Assembly: GCA_009781475.1 (NCBI GenBank)
Contig: WQYB01000005.1
Coordinates: 1-64,000 of the forward strand
DNA length: 64,000 bases
Source: Treponema sp.
GTDB lineage: Bacteria > Spirochaetota > Spirochaetia > Treponematales > Breznakiellaceae
Reading direction: 5' to 3'
The position numbers and the translations under genes are program-made. The notes beneath the pieces were generated by a model. The model was not told the origin of the DNA. It searched no databases and saw only the letters and a list, made by a program, of their open reading frames with translations. Shown here one piece after another: positions 53,233 through 62,370 of the stretch. Positions within the stretch are counted from its first letter, which is position 1; every line of letters begins with the position of its first letter.

Positions 53233-55790
53233 TAACTTGTTATAAGTTCTGGTTCAAATACTTCTACGGTTTTTTTGGCGCGAAGTTTTATCATGCCGTT
53301 TTTTGCATCAGCGGTAAAGGTTGCGCCGTCTTTCCAGCAGCCGTTAAGAATCATTTCAGCAAGCGGACATTCAAGCTCTTTTTGAATAGTGCGCCGTAAA
53401 GGTCTTCCTCCGTATTTTGGATCCCAGCCTTTTTCCAAAAGAATACGTCTCGCAGCCGAAGTAACTTTTAAGCTGTAATTTTGTTCCGAAAGCCTGTTTG
53501 AAAGCTGTGCGAGTTCAATATCAAAGATAGCTTCTATTTGTTTTTGTTCCAATGTGTTAAATACAACAATTTCATCAACTCTGTTAATAAATTCAGGGTT
53601 AAAAATCCTGCGTAATTCTGACATTGCAGCAGATTCAATTTCTCCCGTATTCATAAGTCCTGAACCGGATGCAAAACCCAAACGGGAGTCTTTTGTAATC
53701 TCTCTTACACCAGCGTTACTTGTCATAATAATTACAGTGTTTCGGAAATTAACAGTATGACCCAGATTGTCGCGAAGCTCTCCTTCTTCCATCACTTGCA
53801 AAAGTAAATTAAAAATATCATGATGAGCTTTTTCAATTTCGTCAAATAATATTACACGGTAGGGATTGCGTCTGATTTTTTCTGTTAACATTCCGCCTTC
53901 TTCGTAACCGATATATCCGGGCGGCGCTCCAACAAGACGGGAAGCGTTATGTTTTTCCATATAGTCGGACATGTCAATACGGACAAGCGCATCTTCGTTG
54001 GCAAATAAATATTGAGCAAGTTTTCTGGCAAGAAGCGTTTTTCCGACTCCTGTTGGACCTAAAAATATAAAAGAACCCATAGGACGGCGCAAAGATGAAA
54101 CTCCTGCTCTAGACCTTCTTATTGCAGATGCAATCCGTTTAATCGCATCATCCTGTCCTATAACGTTTTTATTAAGCTCATCTTCGATTAGTAATAAACG
54201 TTTTGATTCCTGTTCTTCAAGATGCATAACAGGTATTCCTGTAGCTTCTGTTACTATACATCGAATATCGTCATCGCTGACTACAGGACGTTCATTTCTT
54301 GACATATATTCCCAAGCCACCCTGGCTTCTTCAAGACGGTTTTTTAATAAACGAACCTTGTCACGAACTTCAGCAGCACGCTCATAATCCTGAGTACTTA
54401 CATAAGTATTTTTTTCTTCGCATAACTGCGCAATTTCCGTTTCAATATCCGTTATCTCAGGCGGCTGCTGCCGGTTTTCCAGTTTTCTTAAAGCGCCGGC
54501 TTCGTCTAGAATATCTATTGCTTTATCCGGCATAAACCTGCCAATTATATAACGCTGCGCAAGTTTTGCAGCCAAATTAATTGAACTTTGTGTATATTTT
54601 ACCTGATGATGATCTTCATATTTTTTCTTTATACCGTTTAAAATTTCCAGTGTTTCATCAAATGATGGTTCCTCTACAATTATCGCCTGAAAACGCCGTT
54701 CCAATGCAGCGTCTTTTTCAAAATGTTTGCGGTATTCAGCTAACGTCGTAGCTCCAATACAGCGAATCTCTCCGCGGGAAAGACCCGGTTTTAACATGTT
54801 GGAAGCATCTAAAGTTCCTTCCGCTCCGCCTGCTCCGATAATCGAATGTATTTCGTCAATAAATAAAATGATGTTAGCTGCTTGACTTACTTCCCGCAGT
54901 ATTTTTTTAATTCGTTCTTCAAATTCGCCGCGGTATTTAGTTCCCGCAACAACAAGCCCCATATCAAGGCATAAAATCCGTTTGCCCGATAAAACATCAG
55001 GAACTGCTTCACTTACCAGTAATAACGCAAGCCCTTCTACAATCGCTGTTTTGCCTACACCCGGCTCTCCTACCAAAATAGGATTATTTTTTGTTCTTCT
55101 TGATAATATACGGACAGCGCGGTTTATTTCCGCTTTCCTGCCTACAACAGGATCAATTTTTCCGGCTTTTGCCATTAAAGTAAGATCTCGTGAAAATGTA
55201 TCTAATGTAGGCGTAAGAACAGGGTATGCAGCAGGTTTAATTCTTGGCTGCCTTTCTGTTTCGACAGCGGTTTTTTGATGCACTCTTTCCCTGTGAACAT
55301 AAAACGGCTGATATTTTTCCGCCGGCATATAATCATCATTTCTTGTGGAAGGCTGATTAAATGTAGTTTGAATTATCACCCTCATCATATCTGTATCAAC
55401 AGCACGTTGATTAAGGTACACATTGACGCTTGAATCCTGCTCGCGCATGGCTGCAAAAAGTAAATGTTCAGTTCCAAGATAATCGCTGCCCATCGCTCTT
55501 GCTTCTTCTGTAGCAATATCAAGCATATTTTTTGTACGTCTTGAAGGCGGAACTTCGCCTCTTATTATAAGACCCGGAATTCTTGGGATAGAACTTTCAA
55601 GAATATGTTTAAATTCTGAAATATCGATTCGAAGGAACATAAGCGCTTTACAGGCAGTTCCGCCGCCGTCTTTGAGCATGGCGATAATGATATGCTCAGG
55701 TAATAATTGATCCGAATTAAAACGCTTTGCCTCTTCCTGAGCATTTATGGAAAGAAGCCGCTGTACACGATTTGTAAGTCCTTTAAACAA
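53229..55790 (-). CDS. clpC: ClpC-type AAA+ chaperone/unfoldase
   Basis: The 853-residue protein has a Clp N-domain (two repeats, 1-145), Walker A GEPGVGKT (241-248), a UVR motif ([20 protein letters not shown]) in the middle region, a second Walker A GPTGVGKT in the C-terminal half, and an LGF tripeptide (SRLGFASG) where ClpP docks. It unfolds proteins for ClpP. Start: TTG 55790 with AGAGGTG 5 nt upstream; no ATG fits better. clpP is not in the window. Confidence 0.92.
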   Translation of the reverse strand: MFKGLTNRVQRLLSINAQEEAKRFNSDQLLPEHIIIAMLKDGGGTACKALMFLRIDISEFKHILESSIPRIPGLIIRGEVPPSRRTKNMLDIATEEARAMGSDYLGTEHLLFAAMREQDSSVNVYLNQRAVDTDMMRVIIQTTFNQPSTRNDDYMPAEKYQPFYVHRERVHQKTAVETERQPRIKPAAYPVLTPTLDTFSRDLTLMAKAGKIDPVVGRKAEINRAVRILSRRTKNNPILVGEPGVGKTAIVEGLALLLVSEAVPDVLSGKRILCLDMGLVVAGTKYRGEFEERIKKILREVSQAANIILFIDEIHSIIGAGGAEGTLDASNMLKPGLSRGEIRCIGATTLAEYRKHFEKDAALERRFQAIIVEEPSFDETLEILNGIKKKYEDHHQVKYTQSSINLAAKLAQRYIIGRFMPDKAIDILDEAGALRKLENRQQPPEITDIETEIAQLCEEKNTYVSTQDYERAAEVRDKVRLLKNRLEEARVAWEYMSRNERPVVSDDDIRCIVTEATGIPVMHLEEQESKRLLLIEDELNKNVIGQDDAIKRIASAIRRSRAGVSSLRRPMGSFIFLGPTGVGKTLLARKLAQYLFANEDALVRIDMSDYMEKHNASRLVGAPPGYIGYEEGGMLTEKIRRNPYRVILFDEIEKAHHDIFNLLLQVMEEGELRDNLGHTVNFRNTVIIMTSNAGVREITKDSRLGFASGSGLMNTGEIESAAMSELRRIFNPEFINRVDEIVVFNTLEQKQIEAIFDIELAQLSNRLSEQNYSLKVTSAARRILLEKGWDPKYGGRPLRRTIQKELECPLAEMILNGCWKDGATFTADAKNGMIKLRAKKTVEVFEPELITSY

Positions 55791-55826
55791 GAATACACCT
55801 CTATAATTAATTATAAGTTACTTTTA

Positions 55827-56369
55827 TTATTTTTCAATAATAACTATATCGCCTTCCAGTACCCCGGCTCTTGAAAACCAGCCCTGCGGTACTTCCAGTG
55901 CATAACGTACTGAACGGCTAGACACAATATTATTTGTATCATGCGGGTACATATCTTTCATTTCGATTATTCTGCCGTCAGAAGCGATAAAAGCGATTGT
56001 TAGCGGGATATAAGTATTTTTCATCCAGAAAGATAATACCTGATCTCTTTCATATACAAAAAGCATTCCCTCGCCGTCAGGAAGATTCTGCCTGTGCATA
56101 AGACCTTTCATCTGTTCTTCACTGGTAGTTGCAATTTCTGCTTTTATTGTTGTTATTACCTTTCCGTCTCTTTCTATCGAAAGTTCCTGAACGGCTAACT
56201 TCTGCGAATTACACGCAATAAATAAGATTAATATTAATAATATTTCACACAGAGGCACAGAGAGCACGGAGGACACAGAGGGTTTTGGTTTAATATTAAA
56301 TAACGCATAGCTCTCCGTGTCTCCGTGTCTCCGTGTGATTAATTTTGAAATTAATTTGTTAGAATTCAT
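55827..56369 (-). CDS. DUF192 lipoprotein with repeat-derived leader
   Basis: The C-terminal ~125 residues are a DUF192 domain (TTSEEQMKGLMHRQNLPDGEGMLFVYE, FWMKNTYIPLTIAFI, RYALEVPQGWF). DUF192 proteins are exported and of unclear function. Residues 11-41 come entirely from a complete dispersed repeat (56243-56341). Just after it lies a hydrophobic stretch (EILLILILFIAC) with lipobox Cys at 53, so the element sits in the n-region of the signal peptide. It overlaps the upstream gene by 11 bp. The original start may have been lost in the insertion. Confidence 0.8.
   Translation of the reverse strand: MNSNKLISKLITRRHGDTESYALFNIKPKPSVSSVLSVPLCEILLILILFIACNSQKLAVQELSIERDGKVITTIKAEIATTSEEQMKGLMHRQNLPDGEGMLFVYERDQVLSFWMKNTYIPLTIAFIASDGRIIEMKDMYPHDTNNIVSSRSVRYALEVPQGWFSRAGVLEGDIVIIEK
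56243..56341. repeat. cacggag-type inverted repeat, inside the DUF192 gene
   Basis: Left arm tttcacacagaggcacagag with agcacggagg, right arm ctctccgtgtctccgtgtctccgtgtgatt, AT-rich loop. The two arms are complete, and the frame stays open through all 99 bp. Confidence 0.85.
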
Positions 56370-56913
56370 TTAAAAAATCCTGGCGGAGGCGGACATGACC
56401 GGATTCAATAAGCCCGGATTCATTAATAATATCGTTAAACACAACCCTGTCGATATATTTTACAGTAAGCGGTCTTTCAATCGCAATTCTGGTTTCTTCT
56501 GTTTCCCATACTGCCATCCTGGGATCAAGATACGAAGGCTGCCCGTACTTATCAACAAATTGAGTAAAAACTGAATAATGATCGATTATTTCCGTGTTAA
56601 GAGAAAAAGACATTATAAAGACTTCACCGTCTCTCAATTGAAAAAATGCCCGCTTTATAAAAGATGATCCTGTGGTTTCCACAAGACTTTGCTCTCTTGC
56701 AGGAAGAAATGAAACATCCCTGTCACCCCTGAAAAGAAAGAGATCATCTCTTAAAAGACCGGTTTTTAAATCATCAAGATTCATACCAAGATACAATTGA
56801 CGGAACTGACGAGGCAGTCCGCTTTCATCATCATTTTCACTTAAATCCTGCGCCCAGACAAAAGGCAAAACAAGAAAGAAAACTAAAATTACAATAAAAA
56901 ATCTATTACTCAT
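56359..56913 (-). CDS. exported protein, family not recognised (184 aa)
   Basis: Start ATG 56913 gives a signal peptide (MSNRFFIVILVFFLVLPFVWA). The body contains EDDESGLPRQFRQLYLGMNLDDLKTGLL, PSYLDPRMAVWETEETRIAIERP and a charged C-terminus. Nothing specific is recognised. The frame is open for another 45 codons upstream, but that part is the repeat at 56958, so it is not counted. Overlaps the DUF192 gene by 11 bp. Confidence 0.75.
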   Translation of the reverse strand: MSNRFFIVILVFFLVLPFVWAQDLSENDDESGLPRQFRQLYLGMNLDDLKTGLLRDDLFLFRGDRDVSFLPAREQSLVETTGSSFIKRAFFQLRDGEVFIMSFSLNTEIIDHYSVFTQFVDKYGQPSYLDPRMAVWETEETRIAIERPLTVKYIDRVVFNDIINESGLIESGHVRLRQDFLNEF

Positions 56914-56957
56914 AGTTATATATATTATCGGAGAATTTATGAAAATTAAAGAAGAAA

Positions 56958-57064
56958 AACCACGGAGTACACGGAGAAACACGGAGGAAGAATGAGCTTT
57001 CGTACTAAAAACTCCGTGAAACTCCGTGTGCTGGAAGCTTCGCTGCAAGTACCTCTGTGGTTAA
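56958..57064. repeat. cacggag-type inverted repeat with nested insertion
   Basis: Left arm aaccacggagtacacggaga, right arm beginning tccgtgaaactccgtgtg and ending tacctctgtggtt. The right arm is split by a second palindromic piece (gctggaagcttcgctgcaag). It lies between the cNMP regulator and the 184-aa gene. Confidence 0.85.
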
Positions 57065-57082
57065 AATTTTAAATTTTCTAGT

Positions 57083-58315
57083 TTAAGCCAGTGGTTTGTT
57101 ACCAAGGCGGGTTTTTTCCAATTGCTGCATTTTACGGTAATATGCATTCTGTTTTACGATCTCGCTTGCGTCTTTGACTACCAACTTTTCATTAATTATC
57201 TGGAATGCACGGTTTGCCATCAATTTACTGCCGTATATTCTGCCATCTCCCTGTGAAAGTCCAACCATGTTAATAAGCTCTTTTAAACCAAAATCAAATG
57301 AATAATTGGTAGTGGAGCCAATATTAATTTTTTTCTTGTCAATTTGGATTTGGAGCATATCATACATACGCCCGAGCGGTTCACTAATCTGAGTATTGGC
57401 AAGCTGTTTATAAATCAGCCAAATCCTTTCGGATAATAATGTGGTAAGTCGTGCTATAAGCTGCGGCTGCGTTTTAATCATTTGCTGGAAGTTTTCACGG
57501 TTTACTGCCATAAGCTGACAATCTTCGTAGGCGACTGCTCCTGCCGCTCTTGGTTTGGACTCCAAAAGCGCCATTTCGCCGAAAATATCTCCGGTTTTTA
57601 ATACAGCAAGCAAAATCTCGTTATTATCGATGATTTTTACTATTTTAACCGCTCCCTTTTGTATAATAAAAAGTTCGTCACCAGGTTCACCTTCGCAAAA
57701 AACAATTTGGTCTTTCTTTAAAGAACGAATATTTTCGCCGGGTTTAAAGGGCTGCTGTACATCCTTTACATAAGGAGCAATCTTTTTTAACCGCTCAATA
57801 GCGCTTGGAACATTAAAACCTTTTGGACAGCATTTGACATATTTTTGATAAGAGTAAAAAGCCTGATTAAATTGATTATGCCTTGCGTAATATTCAGCAA
57901 CATCAAAGATATGACTTGGATCTTCGGCGGCATTATTTTTTAAAGTAAGACGTGTCAGCGCTTCGTCAAGGTAGCGCATTCGTTTGGAGAACTGTAATAT
58001 AATCTTCATAGCAACAGGAGCGTTATTTTGAATAAGTTGGCTGAATTGTTCTTTTTGAACTGAAATAAGAGTAACATCGGTAAGAGCTTTAGCCGTCTCA
58101 ATATGACTGTGACCTGCCATAGTAGAAACAACGCCGAAAAAATCACCAGGTCCAAGGGTATCTCCCTGTTCCTCAGCGACAATTTGGACTTCTTTTGAAA
58201 GTCTTACCTTTCCGGAGCGGATAATAAAAAATTTGTCTGCATTTCTCTTACCTTCGACTATTATATAAGAGCCAGCAGAAAAATTTATAAATGCTAGTTG
58301 CAGCGGTGCAGCCAT
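57083..58315 (-). CDS. regulator with two cyclic-nucleotide-binding domains
   Basis: 410 residues: a first cNMP-binding fold (about 15-110: IIVEGKRNADKFFIIRSGKV), a helical/TPR-like middle (FDVAEYYARHNQFNQAFYSYQKYVK), a second cNMP fold (about 205-305: VFCEGEPGDELFIIQKGAVKI, DIFGEMALLESKPRAA), and a C-terminal winged-helix-like region with LKELINMVGLSQGDG. The second fold has FGEMALL-x-RA, the cNMP-cassette. Treponemes commonly keep such a protein; its ligand is unknown. Divergent from the rsmD operon. Confidence 0.85.
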   Translation of the reverse strand: MAAPLQLAFINFSAGSYIIVEGKRNADKFFIIRSGKVRLSKEVQIVAEEQGDTLGPGDFFGVVSTMAGHSHIETAKALTDVTLISVQKEQFSQLIQNNAPVAMKIILQFSKRMRYLDEALTRLTLKNNAAEDPSHIFDVAEYYARHNQFNQAFYSYQKYVKCCPKGFNVPSAIERLKKIAPYVKDVQQPFKPGENIRSLKKDQIVFCEGEPGDELFIIQKGAVKIVKIIDNNEILLAVLKTGDIFGEMALLESKPRAAGAVAYEDCQLMAVNRENFQQMIKTQPQLIARLTTLLSERIWLIYKQLANTQISEPLGRMYDMLQIQIDKKKINIGSTTNYSFDFGLKELINMVGLSQGDGRIYGSKLMANRAFQIINEKLVVKDASEIVKQNAYYRKMQQLEKTRLGNKPLA

Positions 58316-58457
58316 CTCCCCCTCTCACTCAATAAATTACAGTATAGGAATTATATCGGCATGATGTCAACTAGCCTTGATTGTTGAAATAAGCCGCAGA
58401 TTTTGTTATATTTACTATATAAAGGCAGTTTTTCTGCCGATATAATGTAATAATGCC

Positions 58458-58901
58458 ATGAATAAACGTATAAATTTTGAAGATACAATTTTTATCTTAA
58501 ATGTCAGAATCAGAATGATTCGTGACCTTATGCGTCTTGATATAGATGCTAGTCTTTTTTATGATCAAACAATAAGTGATCTTGAATTTATTAACTCTGT
58601 TTTAAATATGCTATCAGAAAAATTTTTAGAAAATATGAAATTCCTTGATCGGGAAGTTGAAGCGGATAATATTCTTGATGCAGAATGGCAGTACGGACAG
58701 CTTTTAAATGAAATTTCCAATAATTCAAGCATTTTTACTCCGGTTATTTTTCAGGAAATACCCGTCATTATAAATAGACTGAGAAAAGACAGTATCAGAC
58801 GAAAAAATCAAATAGAAGAATCATATACTCCGGCGGAAAATTCCAAACAAGAGCCTGTTGTAAGCCATGCTGAATTAAATGGACTTTTAGGCAGCGCTTA
58901 A
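58458..58901 (+). CDS. helical hypothetical protein
   Basis: 147 residues, largely helical (IRMIRDLMRLDIDASLFYDQTISDLEFINSVLNML), with a Lys/Arg-rich turn near 118-124 and an unstructured tail. No signal peptide or known motif. It is the first gene of the rsmD-TPR-rlmN run, 10 bp before rsmD. A short hairpin (GGCAG-TTTTT-CTGCC, 58424-58438) lies in its leader. Confidence 0.75.
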   Translation: MNKRINFEDTIFILNVRIRMIRDLMRLDIDASLFYDQTISDLEFINSVLNMLSEKFLENMKFLDREVEADNILDAEWQYGQLLNEISNNSSIFTPVIFQEIPVIINRLRKDSIRRKNQIEESYTPAENSKQEPVVSHAELNGLLGSA

Positions 58902-58911
58902 ATCCTGAAAA

Positions 58912-59445
58912 ATGAGAATAACCGGCGGTTGTTTAAAAGGCAGGAAGATTTCAGTTCCGCCGGGTGAAATAAGACCGAGTATGGACAGGATGCGGGAATC
59001 TGTTTTCGCTTGTCTAGGTGATATAAACGGTTTATCATTCCTTGATATTTTTACAGGTTCTGGTATTATCGCCATAGAAGCGGCTTCCCGCGGAGCTTCA
59101 TATATCGAAGCGATTGAACAGGATAAATTAAAAACCAAAATTCTACTTGAAAATGTTTCAATTTCGCCAAGCCGTATTAACTGCCGTTTCATGCCTGCCG
59201 AACTTTTTGTAAAACGAGCAAAAAAATCTTTTGATATTATTTTTCTCGATCCTCCGTTTCCGTACCAATTTAAGTGGCAATTAGTAAAAGATATTACACT
59301 ATCAAAACTGGCGGCAGATGGTACAAAAATACTGATTCACCGCCCTCGTCCTGAATATTTAAAGGAGGAAATTTCAAATCTTAAAAGATTTGATTCACGG
59401 GAATACGGAAGATCGGTAGTCGATTTTTTCTTGTGTTTTTATTAA
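58912..59445 (+). CDS. rsmD: 16S rRNA (guanine966-N2)-methyltransferase RsmD
   Basis: RsmD methylates G966 of 16S rRNA with SAM. The 177-residue protein starts MRITGGCLKGRKISVPPG, followed by RPSMDRMRESVFACLG, the SAM motif FLDIFTGSGIIAIEAASRGA and FDIIFLDPPFPYQ, where the NPPY-like motif is DPPF. Usual length. A RibB/coaD partner is not present downstream. Confidence 0.95.
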   Translation: MRITGGCLKGRKISVPPGEIRPSMDRMRESVFACLGDINGLSFLDIFTGSGIIAIEAASRGASYIEAIEQDKLKTKILLENVSISPSRINCRFMPAELFVKRAKKSFDIIFLDPPFPYQFKWQLVKDITLSKLAADGTKILIHRPRPEYLKEEISNLKRFDSREYGRSVVDFFLCFY

Positions 59446-59477
59446 AAAAGGTTTATTATTAATCTATAAGAAAAAGC

Positions 59478-59822
59478 ATGGATAATAAAAAAATATTTGA
59501 AAAATTTGATGACAAAAACGCATTCATAAAAGTAACAGCACCGGCAACTGTCGAAGGCTCTCAAAAAGCGGCATTAAACCGTAAAGGCAACCAAATGTTT
59601 AATGACGGGAATATTGAAGGGGCTAGAAGAATTTTCATGACAACCGGTTATTCTGACGGACTTTCAAGAGTCGGAGATTATTATAAAGAAAACAACAGGC
59701 TAATCGAAGCATTGCGTATGTACTGGACAGCGCCGGATCGGAAAAAATCACAGCCATTAATAGATAAACTTGCTATCGTTTTACAAAGTATGATATGTGA
59801 ACAGGAATCAGAAAATGAATGA
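59478..59822 (+). CDS. small hypothetical protein
   Basis: 114 residues with no signal peptide. ALNRKGNQMFNDGNIEGARRIFMTTGYSDGLSRVGDYYKE looks like one or two TPR-like helical pairs, so it may work with the TPR protein that follows. The stop overlaps the ATG of that gene by 8 bp. Confidence 0.75.
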   Translation: MDNKKIFEKFDDKNAFIKVTAPATVEGSQKAALNRKGNQMFNDGNIEGARRIFMTTGYSDGLSRVGDYYKENNRLIEALRMYWTAPDRKKSQPLIDKLAIVLQSMICEQESENE

Positions 59823-60897
59823 ATCTGATACTCAAAAAATAGCAGATATCTCAAAAGCCGGTTATCAAATGTTAAAAGAAAACAGAGTAAGCGATGCTAT
59901 CGATTGTTTTACAAGAATCCTTCTAATTGATGAAAATAATAATTACGCTCTTGTAGGAATGGGAGATGCAACCAGAAAATCCGGTTCTGTCAGTGATGCT
60001 GTTAAATACTATCAAAGATGCTTAAATCATCACCCGGGCAATAATTATGCTCTTTTTGGCCTTGCAGATTGTTATAAGGCTTTAAATCAATATCAAAAAG
60101 CAATTGATATTTGGGAGCAGTATTTATTACATGATGATAAAAATATTACGGTTTTAACCAGAATTGCTGATGCTTACAGAAAAGTTAAAGATTTTGAAAA
60201 TTCAAAAAATACTTATCTTCATGTAATAAATATGGAAAAGACAAACCCCTATGCCATTATCGGTTTGGGACATTTACATTATGATTTTAAGGATTACGAA
60301 AAAGCTCTTTTTTACTGGGAGCAAATGATTGAGTTTAAAAAAGATGAAATAGATATCCGCGTTCTTACATCAATCGGCAATTGTCATCGTAAATTAAAAA
60401 CATTTGACAAAGGCATTCCCTATTTTGAATCTGCTCTTCAAAAAGAAGTACATAATTTTTATGCTCTTTTTGGTCTTGCTGATTGTTACAGGGGATTAAA
60501 TCAATTTGAAAAATCCCTTATTTACTGGAATCGCATTCTTATACAAGACCCAAGAAATAAAATGATTTTAACGCGCACAGGTGATGCTTACCGCAATTTA
60601 AGTGATTTTGAAAACGCTAAAATATATTACGAAAAAGCATTAAACATTGAGTTTGATACTTATGCTGTTTTGGGTCTTGCTATTCTTTCAAAAGTACAGG
60701 GAAGATACGACGAAGCAATAGCTTCGTTAAAACGTTTAATCCAGCAGGATAATAAAAATTACCGCTTATACATTGAACTTGCCGGCTGTTTATTACAAAC
60801 CGGCAATAAAAAAGCAGCGCTGGAAACTTTGGAAAATTTTCAAAAGTTTGGAATTAAAAATGACAAAATTTCTGAAATGCTTGAATCTTTAAGTTAA
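59815..60897 (+). CDS. TPR-repeat protein
   Basis: 360 residues, made of about nine TPR units (AIDCFTRILLIDENNNYALVGMGD, QKAIDIWEQYLLHDDKN, EKALFYWEQMIEF, EKSLIYWNRILIQDPRN). NYALFGLADCYKALNQ and FYALFGLADCYRGLNQ repeat almost word for word. No signal peptide, so probably a cytoplasmic scaffold. Start ATG 59815; a GTG 18 bp earlier lies inside the previous gene. Confidence 0.88.
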   Translation: MNESDTQKIADISKAGYQMLKENRVSDAIDCFTRILLIDENNNYALVGMGDATRKSGSVSDAVKYYQRCLNHHPGNNYALFGLADCYKALNQYQKAIDIWEQYLLHDDKNITVLTRIADAYRKVKDFENSKNTYLHVINMEKTNPYAIIGLGHLHYDFKDYEKALFYWEQMIEFKKDEIDIRVLTSIGNCHRKLKTFDKGIPYFESALQKEVHNFYALFGLADCYRGLNQFEKSLIYWNRILIQDPRNKMILTRTGDAYRNLSDFENAKIYYEKALNIEFDTYAVLGLAILSKVQGRYDEAIASLKRLIQQDNKNYRLYIELAGCLLQTGNKKAALETLENFQKFGIKNDKISEMLESLS

Positions 60898-60911
60898 ATA
60901 ATAGTAAAAGT

Positions 60912-61976
60912 ATGAAAAATCTTTGCGGCTTATCCCTTACAGAACTTGAACAAATATTTCCTTCTCATCCGCGTTACCGCGTTAAGCAAATTTATAAATG
61001 GATTATTAAAGGGATCAGCAGCTTTGAACAAATGACAGATATTCCGAATTCTATGCAGACAGAACTAAAAAAAGATTTTAAAATATTATCAAGTGAAATT
61101 TCAAGTATTCATAATGATGTTAACACACAAAAAACAGCTGTTACTTTAAAGGACGGCTCATGTGTAGAGTCAGTTTTATTAAATGATGATAAAGACCGTT
61201 TTACTGTTTGTCTTTCAACACAGGTTGGATGCCCTGCAGGTTGTGTCTTCTGTAAAACAGGCAGCCTTGGATTTAAACGTAACCTTGACAATACCGAAAT
61301 AGTTGAACAATTTTTCCATTTGAAGAATTTATTAGAGAAGATCTCTCGCAGAGACGAAGAGACGAAACATACGATAGATAATATCGTGATCATGGGCATG
61401 GGAGAGCCGCTTTTAAATCTTGATAATTTGCGTAAAGCTATTTCAATTTTTACAGATCCGCATGGTATGAACTTTTCAAAACGAAGAATAACAGTTTCTA
61501 CCTGCGGTATTTATGCCGGTCTTTTTGATTTGGCAGAAAATGGTCCTTTTATCCGTCTTGCTCTTTCACTTGTAACGGCTGACGAAACATTAAGACAAAA
61601 ACTTATGCCGATAACAAAAACAAATCCGCTTAAAAATGTAAAAGATGCTTTAATTCGTTTTCAGAAAAAAAGCTCCAGCCGTATCACATTGGAAGTTCCT
61701 TTATTGGGTGGTATTAATACACGTAACAAAGATGCCGTTTCCATTTTTGAATTTTCAAAAGGGTTAGATACTGTTGTAAATATTATCCCCTGGAATCCTG
61801 TAACAAATCTTGAATTTGAAGGAAAACCTTTATATGAACCTGATAAAAATGAAATACAGGATTTTATCAAAATGCTGGAAAATCAAAAGTTAAAAGTTAC
61901 AAAACGTTTACATAAGGGCAGATCTGTAATGGGAGCATGCGGACAGCTTGGAAGCTCACTTTTACATGGATTCTGA
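60912..61976 (+). CDS. rlmN: dual-specificity rRNA/tRNA methyltransferase RlmN
   Basis: RlmN, a radical SAM enzyme, methylates C2 of A2503 in 23S rRNA and A37 in tRNA. The 354-residue protein has the cluster motif CPAGCVFC (~110), IVIMGMGEPLLN, RRITVSTCG, SLVTADETLRQKLMPI and the C-terminal GACGQL, with the second catalytic Cys. Residues 144-156 (ISRRDEETKHTID) come from a tctcgcagagacgaagagac stretch that looks like another repeat type, in a loop where related enzymes vary. The end overlaps the convergent SH3 gene by 15 bp. Confidence 0.95.
   Translation: MKNLCGLSLTELEQIFPSHPRYRVKQIYKWIIKGISSFEQMTDIPNSMQTELKKDFKILSSEISSIHNDVNTQKTAVTLKDGSCVESVLLNDDKDRFTVCLSTQVGCPAGCVFCKTGSLGFKRNLDNTEIVEQFFHLKNLLEKISRRDEETKHTIDNIVIMGMGEPLLNLDNLRKAISIFTDPHGMNFSKRRITVSTCGIYAGLFDLAENGPFIRLALSLVTADETLRQKLMPITKTNPLKNVKDALIRFQKKSSSRITLEVPLLGGINTRNKDAVSIFEFSKGLDTVVNIIPWNPVTNLEFEGKPLYEPDKNEIQDFIKMLENQKLKVTKRLHKGRSVMGACGQLGSSLLHGF
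61341..61366. repeat. possible tctctcgcagagacg repeat inside rlmN
   Basis: atctctcgcagagacgaaga is partly self-complementary (tctc-gcagaga) and sits in a variable loop of rlmN. Without other copies in the window the assignment is weak. Confidence 0.35.
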
Positions 61977-62354
61977 AGCGGTTTGTGCCTGGCTTTCATT
62001 TCTGTATATTTCCATTACATCTTCCTTAAGCCAGCCTTGCTGTTCCGATTCAATAAATACCCATGAAATAAAACCGTCAGAGGTTCTTTGCAGTTGACGC
62101 CTTATAACCTTTACAACAGAGCCGCGGCGAAGGTAACCTAAAGATTCACTATTTTCCAAAGGATCAACCAATATATGCGTAAATGACGCTGTTATAACCC
62201 CATAACCAATATAATCTCTTGAAAGGGGGGAAGTAACAGGCGGAATAACAGGGTTGTCGTCCCTGCCTGCGAGGCAGGAGTTAAATGTAATCAAAGAAAA
62301 AACAAAGAGCAGAATTAAAGTAAAATATGACAATTGACTATTTACGTGTTTCAT
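61962..62354 (-). CDS. SH3-domain lipoprotein
   Basis: From ATG 62354 the product has 130 residues: a lipoprotein signal (FTLILLFVFSLITFNSC, Cys ~27) and a bacterial SH3 domain (ASFTHILVDPLENSESLGYLRRGSVVKVIRR, WVFIESEQQGWLKEDVMEI) that may bind cell wall. The ORF is open 18 codons further upstream, but that part crosses the divergent barrel gene. The CLAGRDD codons after the lipobox lie on a short palindrome (62262-62278). Confidence 0.8.
   Translation of the reverse strand: MKHVNSQLSYFTLILLFVFSLITFNSCLAGRDDNPVIPPVTSPLSRDYIGYGVITASFTHILVDPLENSESLGYLRRGSVVKVIRRQLQRTSDGFISWVFIESEQQGWLKEDVMEIYRNESQAQTASESM
62262..62278. repeat. CCTGCCT-gcg-AGGCAGG palindrome in the SH3 lipoprotein gene
   Basis: Perfect 7-bp stem with a 3-nt loop, placed right at the lipobox codons. 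Possibly part of the same class of hairpin insertions. Confidence 0.5.
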
Positions 62355-62370
62355 TGTTATTCTCATTATA

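Noticed and set aside
56914-57048. Upstream N-terminal extension of the 184-aa protein
   Set aside because: It is translated from the cacggag repeat; the signal peptide begins at ATG 56913.
31-57064. CRISPR array as an explanation of the repeated cacggag units
   Set aside because: Units are inverted, dispersed over 57 kb and not evenly spaced; no cas genes.
58403-58446. Promoter with TATAAT at 58441 for the 147-aa gene
   Set aside because: No fitting -35 at 17 nt, and the -10 lies only 11 nt from the ATG.
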